A DNA stretch of 64,000 nucleotides, taken from Bufo bufo. Lineage: Eukaryota; Chordata; Amphibia; Anura; Bufonidae. The translations under genes and the position numbers were made by a program. Below are positions 8,476 through 18,328 of this stretch, piece after piece. The notes below the pieces were generated by a model. It did no database searches, was not told the origin of the DNA, and saw only the letters and a list, made by a program, of their open reading frames with translations. The DNA lies in the NCBI RefSeq assembly GCF_905171765.1, contig NC_053393.1:71579371-71643370 (forward strand). Reading direction: 5' to 3'. Position 1 is the stretch's first letter, and every line of letters begins with the position of its first letter.

Positions 8476-9295
8476 ACCTCTCAACTTTGTAATTGAATAA
8501 AGCAGGGTACATTGTGCGGTGCGCAACATTTTTTCCACACTAGGCCAACGCCTCTAACTCCGCCCAAAATATAACTATACACCTAATCCCACCCAGTCCC
8601 CTTAATGCCCCCACATAGTAATTATTCCTCCTTTATGCCACCGCACAAAATTTATGCCCACATTGTGTCTTCACAGCATTATTCCCAGCTGTGCCCCAGT
8701 AATATTCCTAGCTGTGCCCACAGTAATATGCCCACTTTGTGCCCCTCAGTAATATGCCCACATTGTGCCCCCAGTAATATGCCCAGCTGTGCCCACAATA
8801 ATATCCCACATTGTGCCCCCCAGTCATGTGCCCACAGTGTGCCCCACAGTAATATGCCCAGATTGTGCCCCCCATTAATATGCCCAGATTGTGCCCCCAG
8901 TAATATGCGCAACTGTGCCCCCAGTAAAATGCCCACATTCCCCCCCCCCCAGTAATATGCCCACATTGTGCCCCTCACAGAAAGTAAAAAAATAAACACC
9001 ACATCCAAGCAGCAGCAGCAGGACATCGGCTGCTCTAGTCTGTGAAGGAGGCGGAGCTGAGGCTGACTGCCGGCCGGTCCCGTCCCCCGCACAGACCAGA
9101 GGAGTGGAAAGTCGGCTTGGAGGGGAGATGATGAAGCAGGGAGCCGATGCCGGCTCTCTGCTTCATTATGGCAAATTGTCTCTGCTTCCTATGGATGCAG
9201 AGACAGCTGGCAGAAAAAGCGGGAGATACCTCCCCGTACTGGGACAGCCATTGCAATCCGGGACTGTCCCGCCGGATTCGGGACGGTTGGGAGGT
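8476..9295. mobile_element. Short-TIR repeat element carrying a minisatellite
   Basis: The left end ACCTCTCAAC and right end GTTGGGAGGT are inverted repeats with one mismatch. Inside are a degenerate 25-bp tandem array (8590-8985) and a GC-rich segment (9040-9290) without a recognisable gene. ACCTCCCAAC-type ends are common in frog repeats as I recall; the element is probably non-autonomous. Confidence 0.45.
8590..8985. repeat. Degenerate ~25-bp minisatellite (CCCAGTAATATGCCCA type)
   Basis: Units resemble CAGTAATATGCCCACATTGTGCCCC with substitutions and small indels, about 15 copies. The strand-reversed consensus (GGGGCACAATGTGGGCATATTACTG) is similar in design to the array at 57340-58262. 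Open frames on both strands here are artefacts. Confidence 0.85.
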
Positions 9296-9661
9296 TGTCA
9301 CAGACATACCGAGACATATGGACATTTCCGTGACAGGTGGTAGGTGATCTGTGAGACTGGAAACACGTGGTTTCATCTGACATGTTTTCCTTTTGGATCA
9401 AATTCCGTCTTTGTTGTTTCTGTTGTTTGCCACACCTTCGTTTCCCAGGTGTTGCTATTGTGGTCATTTAACTTTCACTATTTATAATTGTTTCTCCCAC
9501 TATGCTGTGCGGTGTATAGCTTCTGTTGGACTAGCTTGCTTGTGTTTGGTTCTTGGCTGAGTTCCTGGTGCTACCAAAGCTTCATTGAAGATAAGTGTTT
9601 CCTTTCCCTTTTCTATTTTGTTTATATATAGACTCACCTAAAGAATTATTAGGAACACCAT

Positions 9662-11033
9662 ACTAATACGGTGTTGGACCCCATTTTGCCTTCAGAACTG
9701 CCTTAATTCTACGTGGCATTGATTCAACAAGGTGCTGATAGCATTCTTTAGAAATGTTGGCCCATATTGATAGGATAGCATCTTGCAGTTAATGGAGATT
9801 TGAGGGATGCACATCCAGGGCACGAAGCTCCCGTTCCACCACATCCCAAAGATGCTCTATTGGGTTAAGATCTGGTGACTGTGGGGGCCATTTTAGGCTA
9901 CTTTCACACTAGCGTTCGGGTGTCCGCTCGTGCGCTCCGTTTGAAGGGGCTCACGAGCGGCCCCGAACGCATCCGTCTGGCCCCAATGCATTCTCAGTGG
10001 AGGCGGATCCACTGAGAATGCATCCGCCTGCCAGCGCTCAGCCTCCGCTCCGCTCAGTGAGCGGACACCTGAACGCTGCTTGCAGCGTTCGGGTGTCCGC
10101 CTGGCCGTGCGGAGGCGAGCGGATCCGTCCAGACTTATAATGGAAGTCAATGGGGACGGATCCGCTTGAAGATGACACAATATGACTCAATCGTCAAGCG
10201 GATCCGTTCCCCATTGACTTTCAATGTAAAGTCTGAACGGATCCGCTCAGACAACTTTCACACTTAGAAAATTTTCTAAGTTTTAATGCAGACGCATCCG
10301 TTCTGAACGGATGCGAACGTCTGCATTATCGGAGCGGATCCGTCTGATGAAACATCAGACGGATCCGCTCCGAACGCTAGTGTGAAAGTAGCCTTAGTAC
10401 AGTGAACTCATTGTCATGTTCAAGAAACCAATTTGAAATTATTTGAGCTTTGTGACATGGTGCATTATCCTGCTGGAAGTAGCCATCAGAGGATGGATAC
10501 ATGTTCTCATTCTGTTTACGCCAAATTCGGACTCTACCATTTGAATGTCTCAACAGAAATCGAGACTCCTCAGACCAGGCAACATTTTTCCTGTCTTCAA
10601 CAGTCCAATTTTGGTGAGCTTGTGCAAATTGTAGCCTCTTTTTCCTATTTGTAGTGGAGATGAGTGGTACCCGGTGGGGTCTTCTGCTGTTGTAGCCCAT
10701 CCGCCTCAAGGTTGTGCGTGTTGTGGCTTCACAAATGCTTTGCTGCATACCTCGGTTGTAACAAGTGGTTATTTCAGTCAACGTTGCTCTTCTATCAGCT
10801 TGAATCAGTCGGCCCATTCTCCTCTGACCTCTAGCATCCACAAGGCATTTTCGCCCACAGGACTGCCGCATACTGGATGTTTTTCCCTTTTCACACCATT
10901 CTTTGTAAACCCTAGAAATGGTTGTGCTTGAAAATCCCAGTAACTGAGCAGATTGTGAAATACTCAGACCGGCCCGTCTGGCACCAACAACCATGCCACG
11001 CTGAAAATTGCTTAAATCACCTTTCTTTCCCAT
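9662..11033 (-). pseudogene. Tc1-like transposase, internally deleted and split by a MITE
   Basis: Cut-and-paste transposase. The start is at 11033 (MGKKGDLSNFQRGM). The N-terminal paired-type helix-turn-helix region is complete (LLGFSSTTISRVYKEW, then a second helical region ending near TLRRMGY). The first catalytic Asp lies in a W-S-D-E context in the family and reads WSEESRF here, an Asp to Glu change. The second catalytic region is present (QQDNAPCH), but about 60 residues between the two are deleted (KQNENM joins YPSSDG). After FTVL the ORF runs into the MITE; the last part, with PDLNPIE and the C terminus, resumes at 9892 and runs down to a stop near 9665. Non-functional. Confidence 0.9.
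9896..10393. mobile_element. PIF/Harbinger-like MITE with TTA target duplication
   Basis: 498 bp with TIRs GGCTACTTTCACACTAGCG (left) and its complement (right), flanked by TTA at 9893-9895 and 10394-10396. The interior is rich in CGGATCCG-type palindromes. It is inserted in the transposase gene of a Tc1-like element. The same TIR family occurs at 59750-60285 and 60289-60717. Confidence 0.85.
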
Positions 11034-11510
11034 TCTGACATTCAGTTTGGAGTTCAGGAGATTGTCTTGACCAGGACCACCCCCCTAAATGCATTGAAGC
11101 AACTGCCATGTGATTGGTTGACTAGATAATTGCATTAATGAGAAATAGAACAGGTGTTCCTAATAATTCTTTAGGTGAGTGTATATGTGTGTGCTACCTT
11201 TCCCTGTTTGTCACTAGGCCTGAGGGAGACTCCTGTTCGTCCTTCCCTTTGGAGGAACAGGTTGACTCAGTCCTGACATTAGTTCCAGGGTCCTTTAGGG
11301 TAAGATAGGATTCTAGGTATCCGGTGTATGAACTTGACTACCTTTTGGGCCTGTCTATACTGGTAGTCTGTCAGGACTGGAGTTAGGGTTTTCTCTAGGA
11401 GGTGTCCATCTTCCTTCCCTAGTTTCCAGGCCTTATTCCTGTATCCCCTTTCCCTCCTATGTTCAGTGTGGTGTTTTTCTCCCACACACGAGCGTGACAG
11501 AGTATGTTTG

Positions 11511-11700
11511 AACAGTTGAGTCTGCAGGGCTATATGAGCTAATGTTCTCTGTTATCATCCCACAGGCGATTCTAACAGGATATGCAGCTGCCTTCTCGCT
11601 TTTTATAAGCTGCTGGACAGTTGATTCTGTAGGTATATGAGCTATTGTCTGTTATCATCCCGTGGGGGGGATTCTGACAGGTTATGCATCTACCATATCT
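11511..11700. repeat. Two-unit tandem repeat, about 110 bp
   Basis: CAGTTGAGTCTGCAGGGCTATATGAGC...CATCCCACAGG and a diverged second copy CAGTTGATTCTGTAGG...CATCCCGTGG, each followed by ATTCT(A/G)ACAGG. Confidence 0.65.
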
Positions 11701-11743
11701 TCCTGCTTCCTTGTTTTCTTCAATGTGTAGAGTCCTGACTTAA

Positions 11744-12082
11744 GTCTGCATTACACTGCCCGATTTTTCGGCAGATAATCACTAACGATCGTTCGCAAGC
11801 GAACGCTCATTAGCGATCATCTGACAGTGTAATACTGTTGCCGATTGCCCGATGAACGAGCAAATGCTCGATCATTGGGCAATCCAAATCTTTTGATATA
11901 TTAAAAAATATTTGTTTGCAGGCGGCAGATCGTTGTGTCTAATAAAGATCTTCCGCTGGCAAACCACTTTACAGCATGTGGAGGGGCGGTGGCATAAGGA
12001 TCGCTCCTCCCCATGCTGTGGAGGGGATCGCTGCATGTCCCTCCCCACAATCGTCTGCAACATCCGGCTGTGTAATACAGCC
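11744..12082. mobile_element. MITE-like element with TIRs around TGYATTACACTG
   Basis: Left end GTCTGCATTACACTGCCCGAT pairs with right end ATCCGGCTGTGTAATACAGCC, imperfectly. Inside are several short palindromes around CGATCGTTCG and TGCTCGATCATTGGG. No ORF. Confidence 0.6.
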
Positions 12083-12086
12083 TTTT

Positions 12087-12280
12087 GCCTCATTCACACG
12101 TCAGTGTTTTGTTCATTGATTTCCATCAGTGATTTTGAGCCAAAACCAGGTGTGGCTTTAAACACAGAACAGGTGCAGATCTTTTTCTTATTCCTTATGT
12201 CTGTGGAGGCTCCAATCATGGTTTTGGCTCACAATCACTGATTGAAATCACTGACCAAAACACTCATGCGTGAACAAGGC
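12087..12280. mobile_element. Palindromic MITE (GCCTCATTCACACGTCAGTG)
   Basis: The left half, GCCTCATTCACACGTCAGTG then TTGATTTCCATCAGTGATT and GAGCCAAAACC, is the reverse complement of the right half ending ACTCATGCGTGAACAAGGC. TTTT flanks both ends. It abuts the previous element. Confidence 0.7.
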
Positions 12281-12608
12281 TTTTAGGGTCTCTGAACTTT
12301 TCAGCCTCACTGTTGCTCTTAGGTTTCTTGGTCTGTGAATGATCAGTTTATGTTCTGGTCTTTTACTCCCTTGTGAGAATAGACACATTAAAAGTTAAAT
12401 TTTAAATTGTTACTGCTCCCCTTCATTGCACTTGCTTCAGTTTATGTTCTGATATTTCATGATCTTCCAGCTGAGCTTTTGTGGAAGAAACTGGTCTAGC
12501 ACAGGTGGGGCAGTTGTGCCTCCTACATTTTACCATTGTTACAGCCATGGATCCCAGGTTCCTCTGCTTTTCCTTAGGTAGAGGTTTCTTTCATGGGGCA
12601 ACAGTTCT
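12281..12608. other. Non-coding spacer
   Basis: About 330 bp between the MITE pair and the piggyBac element. I see no feature. Confidence 0.4.
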
Positions 12609-12667
12609 TTAACCTCTTAAGGACATAGGGCGTACAGGTACGCCCTTGTGCCCTGGTACTTAAGGAC

Positions 12668-12691
12668 ACAGGGCGTACATGTACGCCCTGT
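12668..12691. repeat. Perfect 24-bp palindrome near the left piggyBac end
   Basis: ACAGGGCGTACA followed by its complement. An imperfect relative (AGGGCGTAC...GTACGCCCT) lies at about 12627-12646, and CTTAAGGACA(T/C)AGGGCGTAC occurs at both 12616 and 12660. These repeated subterminal words could be transposase binding sites; that is inference. Confidence 0.6.
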
Positions 12692-12811
12692 GTATTTTCG
12701 ATCACCGCCGCGCGGCGGGCGGTGATCGGAACCCCGTGCCTGCTCAAATCATTGAGCAGGCACTTGGGGCAAATGCGCCGGGGGGTCCGGTGACCCCCCC
12801 ATGTATGCGAT

Positions 12812-12853
12812 CGCAGAAAACCGCAGGTCAATTCAGACCTGCGGTTTTCTGCG
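12812..12853. repeat. Inverted repeat, 18-bp arms
   Basis: CGCAGAAAACCGCAGGTC and its exact complement are separated by 6 nt, within the 5' leader of the piggyBac element. Confidence 0.8.
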
Positions 12854-12940
12854 TTTCCGGGTTGTTTGGGTCTCTGAAGACCCGATAACCCGGAACAGGA
12901 TGGTGATGGTGGTGTGATTTCACCCCACCAATCACCATCC

Positions 12941-12984
12941 AGCGATCCTGAGTGGTGATGGTGACATCACCACTCAGGATCGCT
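12941..12984. repeat. Perfect inverted repeat, 20-bp arms and 4-nt loop
   Basis: AGCGATCCTGAGTGGTGATG, loop GTGA, then the exact complement. It lies in the leader of the piggyBac transposase gene. Confidence 0.85.
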
Positions 12985-13601
12985 TCCTGATTGGTCTGTG
13001 GGCGGTCCGGCGGCAAATTCAAAAGAGGCAGGCGCTCCTCTCTTCCTCCTTTTGTGTTCCGGAGCCGGAGGAGAGAGGAGCTGCCTGCACGTGTGTCTGC
13101 CAGCACCCCCAGGACCCGATCTGTGCCCCCAGGACCCGATCTGTGCCCCAGCACCCCCCATCAGGTACATAGGGACAGCATAGGGAAAGTTTGGTTTAGG
13201 CAGGGAAAAAAAAGGGAAAGTTAGGGTGTCTGGGGTCCACAGCACAGCTGTGTGACCCTAGACCCCCCAGGGGTGCTGCCACTTGCCCCCCCCCCCTGAA
13301 CCCCCCCCCCCACCTTTTTTGGGGTGCATTTTTTATTTTTTTTGTGTATGCTGATTGTGGCCGGCACTTAGTGTCCGGCCACTGTTAGCGCATCGCACAC
13401 CCCACCGCTGATCAACTTCGGACGGTTGATCAGCGGTTTTGATTTTTTTCCCCCACATTTTTTGCATTTTTTTTGTTAGTTTATTTTATTTTTTTTCTGT
13501 TAGTTTTAGGGTGAGTTCGTGAACACCCGTGCCCCCACACACACGCACACAAAATAAAGAGTTACACACACGCACATATACACGCAGACACACACTCCCC
13601 T

Positions 13602-15401
13602 ATGGCCCGCCGGACGTTCTCGGCCGAGGAGGCATACGCCCAGCTTGCCTCCGACTCCGAGAGTCCCAGTGAGGATGAGGATGACCCCACATTCCTGTTG
13701 TCATCCGCATCCTCCTCATCATCTAGCGATGATGATGAGCCCCCAAGGCGGCGGAGACGCCGCCAGGCGGAGCAAGGGGACCGCCATGTTAGGGACCCTG
13801 TGGCCCACACTAGTACGAGCAGCTCTTGTGCTCGTACTGGTTTCCCGGCCCACCAGTTAAATCCACCGGAGCCCCCTGCCGGTGAACTTGTCTGGTGTAG
13901 CCCAGAGCGATACGAGCCCGTGATTCCTGATTTTGTAGGCCAATCAGGAATCCAGATTTCCACAGTGAGCTACACTGAATATGACTTTTTTTGTCATTTT
14001 TTCAGTGACCCACTGGTAAATCTGATGGTGGAGCAGACGAATCTGTACGCCCAACAGTTCGTCGCTCAACACCCGGGCTCCTTTTTGGCCAGGCCCGGTG
14101 GCTGGACGCCGGTCAGTGCAGCCGAAATGAGGACATTTTGGGGCCTCGTGCTGCATATGGGCCTGGTCAAAAAACCCAGTGTCAGGCTGTACTGGAGTGG
14201 GGACGTCCTATACCAGGCCCCACTTTACAGTACAGCCATGACACGCTCCCGGTTTGAGGCCATCCGGAAATGTCTGCATTATTCCGATAATGCAGCATGT
14301 CCCCCCCGAGGTGATCCTGCCCATGACCGTCTGTATAAGATACGGCCGGTCATCGATCACTTTGGGGCCAAATTCATGGAGGCCTATGTACCTGGAAGGG
14401 AGGTCGCGGTTGATAAGTCTCTCATTGCGTTCAAGGGGAGACTCATTTTCCGCCAGTATGTGCCCTCCAAGCGGGCGAGGTATGGCGTAAAGCTATACAA
14501 AATTTGTGAGAGTACCTCAGGGTACACTTACAAATTTCGTGTGTACGAGGGGCGAGATTCCCGGATTCAACCCCCAGAATGTCCCCCCACTCTGGGTGTT
14601 ACCGGGAAACTTGTGTGGGACCTTATGTACCCACTGCTGGATAAGGGTTACCACCTTTACGTGGATAACTTTTATACCAGTATCCCCTTGTTCCAGTCCC
14701 TTGCCGCCAGATCCACGTCCGCTTGTGGGACCGTGCGGAAAAATCAACGCGGCCTCCCTGCCCACCCCCTCCAGGTACCTATCCCCAGGGGTGAGACCCG
14801 TGCCCTTACCACTGGAAACCTGTTGCTGGTCAGGTATAAGGACAAGAGGGATGTCCTTATGCTGTCCACAATTCATGGTAACGGCATCACCCCTGTCCCT
14901 GTGCGAGGTACCGCGGCAACGGTCCTCAAGCCCGATTGTATCGTCGCCTACAATCGGTATATGGGAGGAGTTGATCTCTCTGATCAAGTCCTCAAGCCAT
15001 ATAATGCCATGCGCAAAACCCGGGCATGGTACAAAAAAGTTGCGGTCTACTTGGTGCAGGTTGCCATGTACAACTCTTTTGTACTATCCCGAAGCGCTGG
15101 CAGCACAGGGACATTCCTCCAGTTCTATGAGGCAGTCCTCAAGGCCCTGATCTTTTCGGACCGGGAAAGAGCAGGCCGGAGTACCTCGGGAACTGTAGGT
15201 GCCCGGATCGTCCCTGGCCAACACTTTCCAGGTGTGGTCCCCCATACTGGAAAGAAGGGACGAACCCAAAAAAAGTGCAGAGTGTGTCGCAGGAGGGGGA
15301 TACGGAAGGACACGACTACTCAGTGCGACACGTGCCCCGATCATCCGGGCCTCTGCATTGACGGTTGCTTCAGGGAGTATCACACTTCCATGGAGTACTA
15401 A
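13602..15401 (+). CDS. piggyBac transposase, intact ORF (599 aa)
   Basis: DDE/D-type transposase that cuts and inserts at TTAA. The first in-frame ATG (13602) gives MARRTFSAEEAYAQL followed by an acidic, Ser-rich N terminus (residues 15-60). The catalytic aspartates fit the family: D271 in EVAVDKSLIAFKGR, D355 in YHLYVDNFYTS and D458 in NRYMGGVDLSDQV. The C-terminal Cys-rich domain (about residues 559-594; CRVCRRRG, TTQCDTC, then C-x5-C-x3-C-x4-H) fits the family zinc-binding domain. No stop or frameshift interrupts the frame, and the TIRs and TTAA duplications are present. I cannot judge expression. A domesticated host gene is less likely because the ORF sits inside intact transposon ends. 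Confidence 0.93.
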   Translation: MARRTFSAEEAYAQLASDSESPSEDEDDPTFLLSSASSSSSSDDDEPPRRRRRRQAEQGDRHVRDPVAHTSTSSSCARTGFPAHQLNPPEPPAGELVWCSPERYEPVIPDFVGQSGIQISTVSYTEYDFFCHFFSDPLVNLMVEQTNLYAQQFVAQHPGSFLARPGGWTPVSAAEMRTFWGLVLHMGLVKKPSVRLYWSGDVLYQAPLYSTAMTRSRFEAIRKCLHYSDNAACPPRGDPAHDRLYKIRPVIDHFGAKFMEAYVPGREVAVDKSLIAFKGRLIFRQYVPSKRARYGVKLYKICESTSGYTYKFRVYEGRDSRIQPPECPPTLGVTGKLVWDLMYPLLDKGYHLYVDNFYTSIPLFQSLAARSTSACGTVRKNQRGLPAHPLQVPIPRGETRALTTGNLLLVRYKDKRDVLMLSTIHGNGITPVPVRGTAATVLKPDCIVAYNRYMGGVDLSDQVLKPYNAMRKTRAWYKKVAVYLVQVAMYNSFVLSRSAGSTGTFLQFYEAVLKALIFSDRERAGRSTSGTVGARIVPGQHFPGVVPHTGKKGRTQKKCRVCRRRGIRKDTTTQCDTCPDHPGLCIDGCFREYHTSMEY

Positions 15402-15490
15402 ATTTATATCCCAATTTAGCACTGACATCGGATAAAAAAAAATGGTTCTCAGACCTGAGACACCCAAAAAAACAAAAATAATTTATTAAA

Positions 15491-16290
15491 AGTAGACATA
15501 TTAGGTATCGCCGCGTCGGTAATAATCTCCTCTATAAAACTACCCCATGACCAACCCCCCCAGATTAACACGGTCAAGAAAAAAAAAAAAGGTGCAAAAA
15601 AAGTTTTTTTTTGTCACCTTACATAATAAAAAGTTTAATAGCAAGCGATCAAAAAGTCATATAGCCCCCAAAATAGTGCCAATAAAACCGTCCGCTCATC
15701 CCGCAAAAAATGAGCCCCCACATGAAAAATTTTTTTTTAAAATGACCCTTAGACTTTAGAGATACCCAAAAAATAATTTGTATCAAAAAAGATAATATAG
15801 TCTAAAACCTAAATAATTGTAAAAAAAGTAGACTTATTAGGTATTGCCGCGTCCGTAAGAATCTCCTCTATAAAAATACCCCATTACCCAACCCCCCAGA
15901 TTAACATGGTCAAAAATTAAAAATTAAATAGGTGCAAAAAAAGAATTTTTTTGTCCCCTTACATAACAAAAAGTTTAATAGCAAGCGAAAAAAAAGTCAT
16001 ATAGCCCCCAAAATAGTGCCAATAAAACCGTGCGCTCATCCCGCAAAAAATGAGCCCCCACATGAGATAATTGGATAAAAAAAAAATTAAAAAAATGACC
16101 CTTAGACTTTAGAGATACCCAAAAAAAAGATTTGTATCAAAAAAGATAATATAGTCAAAAACCTAAATAATTGTAAAAAAAAGTAGACTTATTAGGTATT
16201 GCCGCGTCCGTAAGAATCTCCTCTATAAAAATATCCCATTACCTAACCCCCCAGATTAACACGGTTAAAAAAAAAAAAAAAAACGGTGCC
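15491..16290. repeat. Three-fold tandem repeat in the piggyBac 3' region
   Basis: AGTAGAC(A/T)TATTAGGTAT starts units at 15491, 15828 and 16182 (periods 337 and 354 bp); each continues with GCCGCGTC(C/G)GTAA and ATCTCCTCTATAAAA. The third unit is cut short at about 16285. Confidence 0.85.
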
Positions 16291-16299
16291 AAAACCACT

Positions 16300-17066
16300 A
16301 TTTTTGGCACTTTTCCATTTCAATCCGTTTTTTCCGGTAACAAAACATGGGTTAACAACCAAACAAAACTTAATATTTATTACCCTGATACTGCAGTTTA
16401 CAGAAAAACCACATTTGTGGTCGTAAACTGCTGTATCAGTAAAAGGGAGGCTGCAAAAGGAAAGGACTGACATGGTTTCTGGAAGGCCGATTTTGATGGC
16501 CTTTTTTATTGACACCATGTCCCTTTTGAAGCCCCCCTGATGCACTCTAGAGTAAAAACTCCCCAAAACTGACCCCATCTAAGAAACTACACCACTCAAG
16601 GTATTCAAAACTGATTATACAAACTTTATTAACCCTTTAGATGTTCCTCAACAGTTAATGGCAAATGGGAGTTTCTACTCTAGGGGTGCATCAGGGGGCT
16701 TCAAATGGGACATGGTGTAAATAAACCAGTCCATAAAAATCAGCCCTCCAAAAACCAAACGGCGCACCTTTCACTCTACGCCCCGCTGTGTGGCCGTACA
16801 GTAGTTTACGGCCACATATTGGGTGTTTCTGTAAACGGCAGAGTCAGGGCAATAAAGATACAGTCTTGTTTGGCTGTTAACCCTTGCTTTGTTAGTGGAA
16901 AAAATGGGTTAAAATGGAAAATTAGCCAAAAAAATGAAATTCTCAAATTTCATCCCCATTTGCCAATAACTCTTGTGCAACACCTAAAGGGTTAACGACG
17001 TATGTAAAATCAGTTTTGAATACCTTGAGGGGTGTAGTTTCTTAGATGGGGTCATTTTTGGGTGGT
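16300..17066. repeat. Long imperfect inverted repeat in the piggyBac 3' region
   Basis: About 16300-16565 is inverted relative to 16667-16925 (for example GATGCACTCTAGAGT against TACTCTAGGGGTGCATC, and GGTCGTAAACTGCTGTA against ACAGTAGTTTACGGCC). A further block, 16565-16620, matches 17005-17066 inverted (GAATACCTTGAGGGGTGTAG). Confidence 0.75.
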
Positions 17067-17553
17067 TTCTATTATGTAAGCCTCGCAAAGTGACTTCAGA
17101 CCTGAACTGGTCCCTAAAAATTTAGTTTTTGTAAATTTCTGAAAAATTTCAAGATTTGCTTCTAAACTTCTAAGCCTTATAACATCCCCAAAAAATAAAA
17201 TATCATTCCCAAAACAATTCAAACATGAAGTAGACATATGGGGAATGTAAAGTTATCACAATTTTAGGGGGTATTACTATGTATTACAGAAGTAGAGAAA
17301 CTGAAACTTTGAAATTTGCTACATTTTTCCAAATTTTTGTTAAATTAGGTATTTTTTGGTGCAAAAAATAATAATTTTTTGACTTCATTTTACCAGTGTC
17401 ATGAAGTACAATATGTGACGAAAAAACAATCTCAGAATGGCCTGGATAAGTCAAAGCGTTTTAAAGTTATCAGCACTTAAAGGGACTCTGGTCAGATTTG
17501 CAAAAAATGGCCTGGTCCTAAGGTGTAAAAAGGCTGTGTCCTTAAGGGGTTAA

Positions 17554-18001
17554 ATTGAGTCTATGCACCAGGTGCTCACTACTACTATCAGAAGATTACT
17601 TCACAGATTTGTGCAGAGATGGTGGTTCCCCTTTCCCCCCAGGAAGAAGGGTAATTACATAGCAAGCAATATTTCTTCTTGTGACAGTCTTGGGTGGTTG
17701 TTTTATCAGCAGCGCAAGTCATCCTTAAACTCTAGGAAGGGTAAAGAATCTCTATCTTGACTCCACTGCTTGTGAGAGACATATTAAAATTCTCTCTGAT
17801 GATCCTGTTTTGAAGAGTGAAAAAGTTCTATCAGTTTGGTTTGCATCTATGTCAAGTGGATGGATCTTGCATGTCCTCAGAAGATGACACCCTTCAAGTT
17901 TGTTATATTCCACCTGTTTCTGTTGAGCCACAAAGAAGATATTTGATTCGTACATGAGGAATCACTGAAAGGTTGCATTAGATCCAATTCTTAAAGAATC
18001 A
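17554..18001. other. Non-coding sequence right of the piggyBac element
   Basis: I see no gene or repeat with a clear boundary here. Confidence 0.4.
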
Positions 18002-18287
18002 CATGTCATGGGGCATGACCCTGGCATCAAGGTCATGTCATGGTGGGAAGCCCTGGCATCTGATATTACATGCTATGCTGGCTTCAGGTATGCTTCAGGC
18101 CTAATGGAGTGACCCTGGCATCAAGGTCATGTCATGGTGGGAAGCCCTGGCATCTGATATGTTACATGCTGTTTTGGCTTCAGGTATGGCTTCAGGCCTT
18201 GAGAGGTTACCCTGGCATTAAATGCATGCCACGCTATGGGGGGTATCCATGGCATCTGATATGTTAAATGCTATGCTAGCTTCAACG
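18002..18287 (+). repeat. Three tandem units of about 95-115 bp
   Basis: Each unit has ACCCTGGCAT(C/T)AA, then GGCATCTGATAT, a TACATGCT-like word and GGCTTCAGGTATG. The third unit is more diverged. The array ends where the hammerhead-like motif begins. Confidence 0.8.
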
Positions 18288-18328
18288 GATTCCCTGAGGA
18301 AGCTTGACGTGAAATGTACATCGGGGTT
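18288..18328 (+). ncRNA. Hammerhead ribozyme-like motif, copy A
   Basis: Core order: helix I 5' strand GATTCC (18288-18293), CTGAGGA (18294-18300), extra A 18301, short helix II (GC 18302-18303 with GT 18309-18310), GAAA (18311-18314), helix III A18314-T18321 and T18315-A18320 with loop GTAC, C18322 at the cleavage position, then GGGGTT (18323-18328), which pairs with GATTCC using three G-U pairs. All core words match type I hammerheads except for the extra A after CTGAGGA. Weak helix II and wobble pairs suggest decay. See copies B (31638) and D (53964). Confidence 0.5.

Larger units (their letters stand above)
9631..11181 (-). mobile_element. Tc1-like DNA transposon, defective
   Basis: Terminal inverted repeats of about 29 bp (5' ACTCACCTAAAGAATTATT; 3' AATAATTCTTTAGGTGAGT) are flanked by TA, as for Tc1/mariner. 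It lies inside the LTR at 9296-11499 and is itself interrupted by a MITE at 9896-10393. It encodes a broken transposase on the reverse strand. Confidence 0.9.
9296..11499 (+). mobile_element. LTR interrupted by a Tc1-like element
   Basis: The left part (9296-9630) begins TGTCACAG and has a TATA-like CTATTTATAATT (about 9480); the right part (11182-11499) has TCACTAGGCCTGAGGGAGAC, a CTCCTGTTC segment and ends GCGTGACA. Joined, they match the layout of the solo LTR at 62936-63522. The flanking pentamers GAGGT and GAGTA do not match, so a TSD is not supported. Confidence 0.6.
12613..17549 (+). mobile_element. piggyBac-family DNA transposon, apparently complete
   Basis: The ends are CCTCTTAAGGACA (left) and TGTCCTTAAGGGG (right), inverted repeats with one mismatch, each flanked by TTAA (12609-12612 and 17550-17553), the hallmark of piggyBac insertion. 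Inside is an uninterrupted 599-codon transposase. The long 3' region (15402-17549) is AT-rich, has a three-fold tandem repeat and a large inverted repeat. Subterminal palindromes lie near the left end. At about 4.9 kb it is longer than typical piggyBac elements, owing to the 3' region. Confidence 0.9.

Noticed and set aside
8605..9092. ORFs on both strands with Gly/His/Trp or Pro/Cys repeats
   Set aside because: Translation of a degenerate 25-bp minisatellite.
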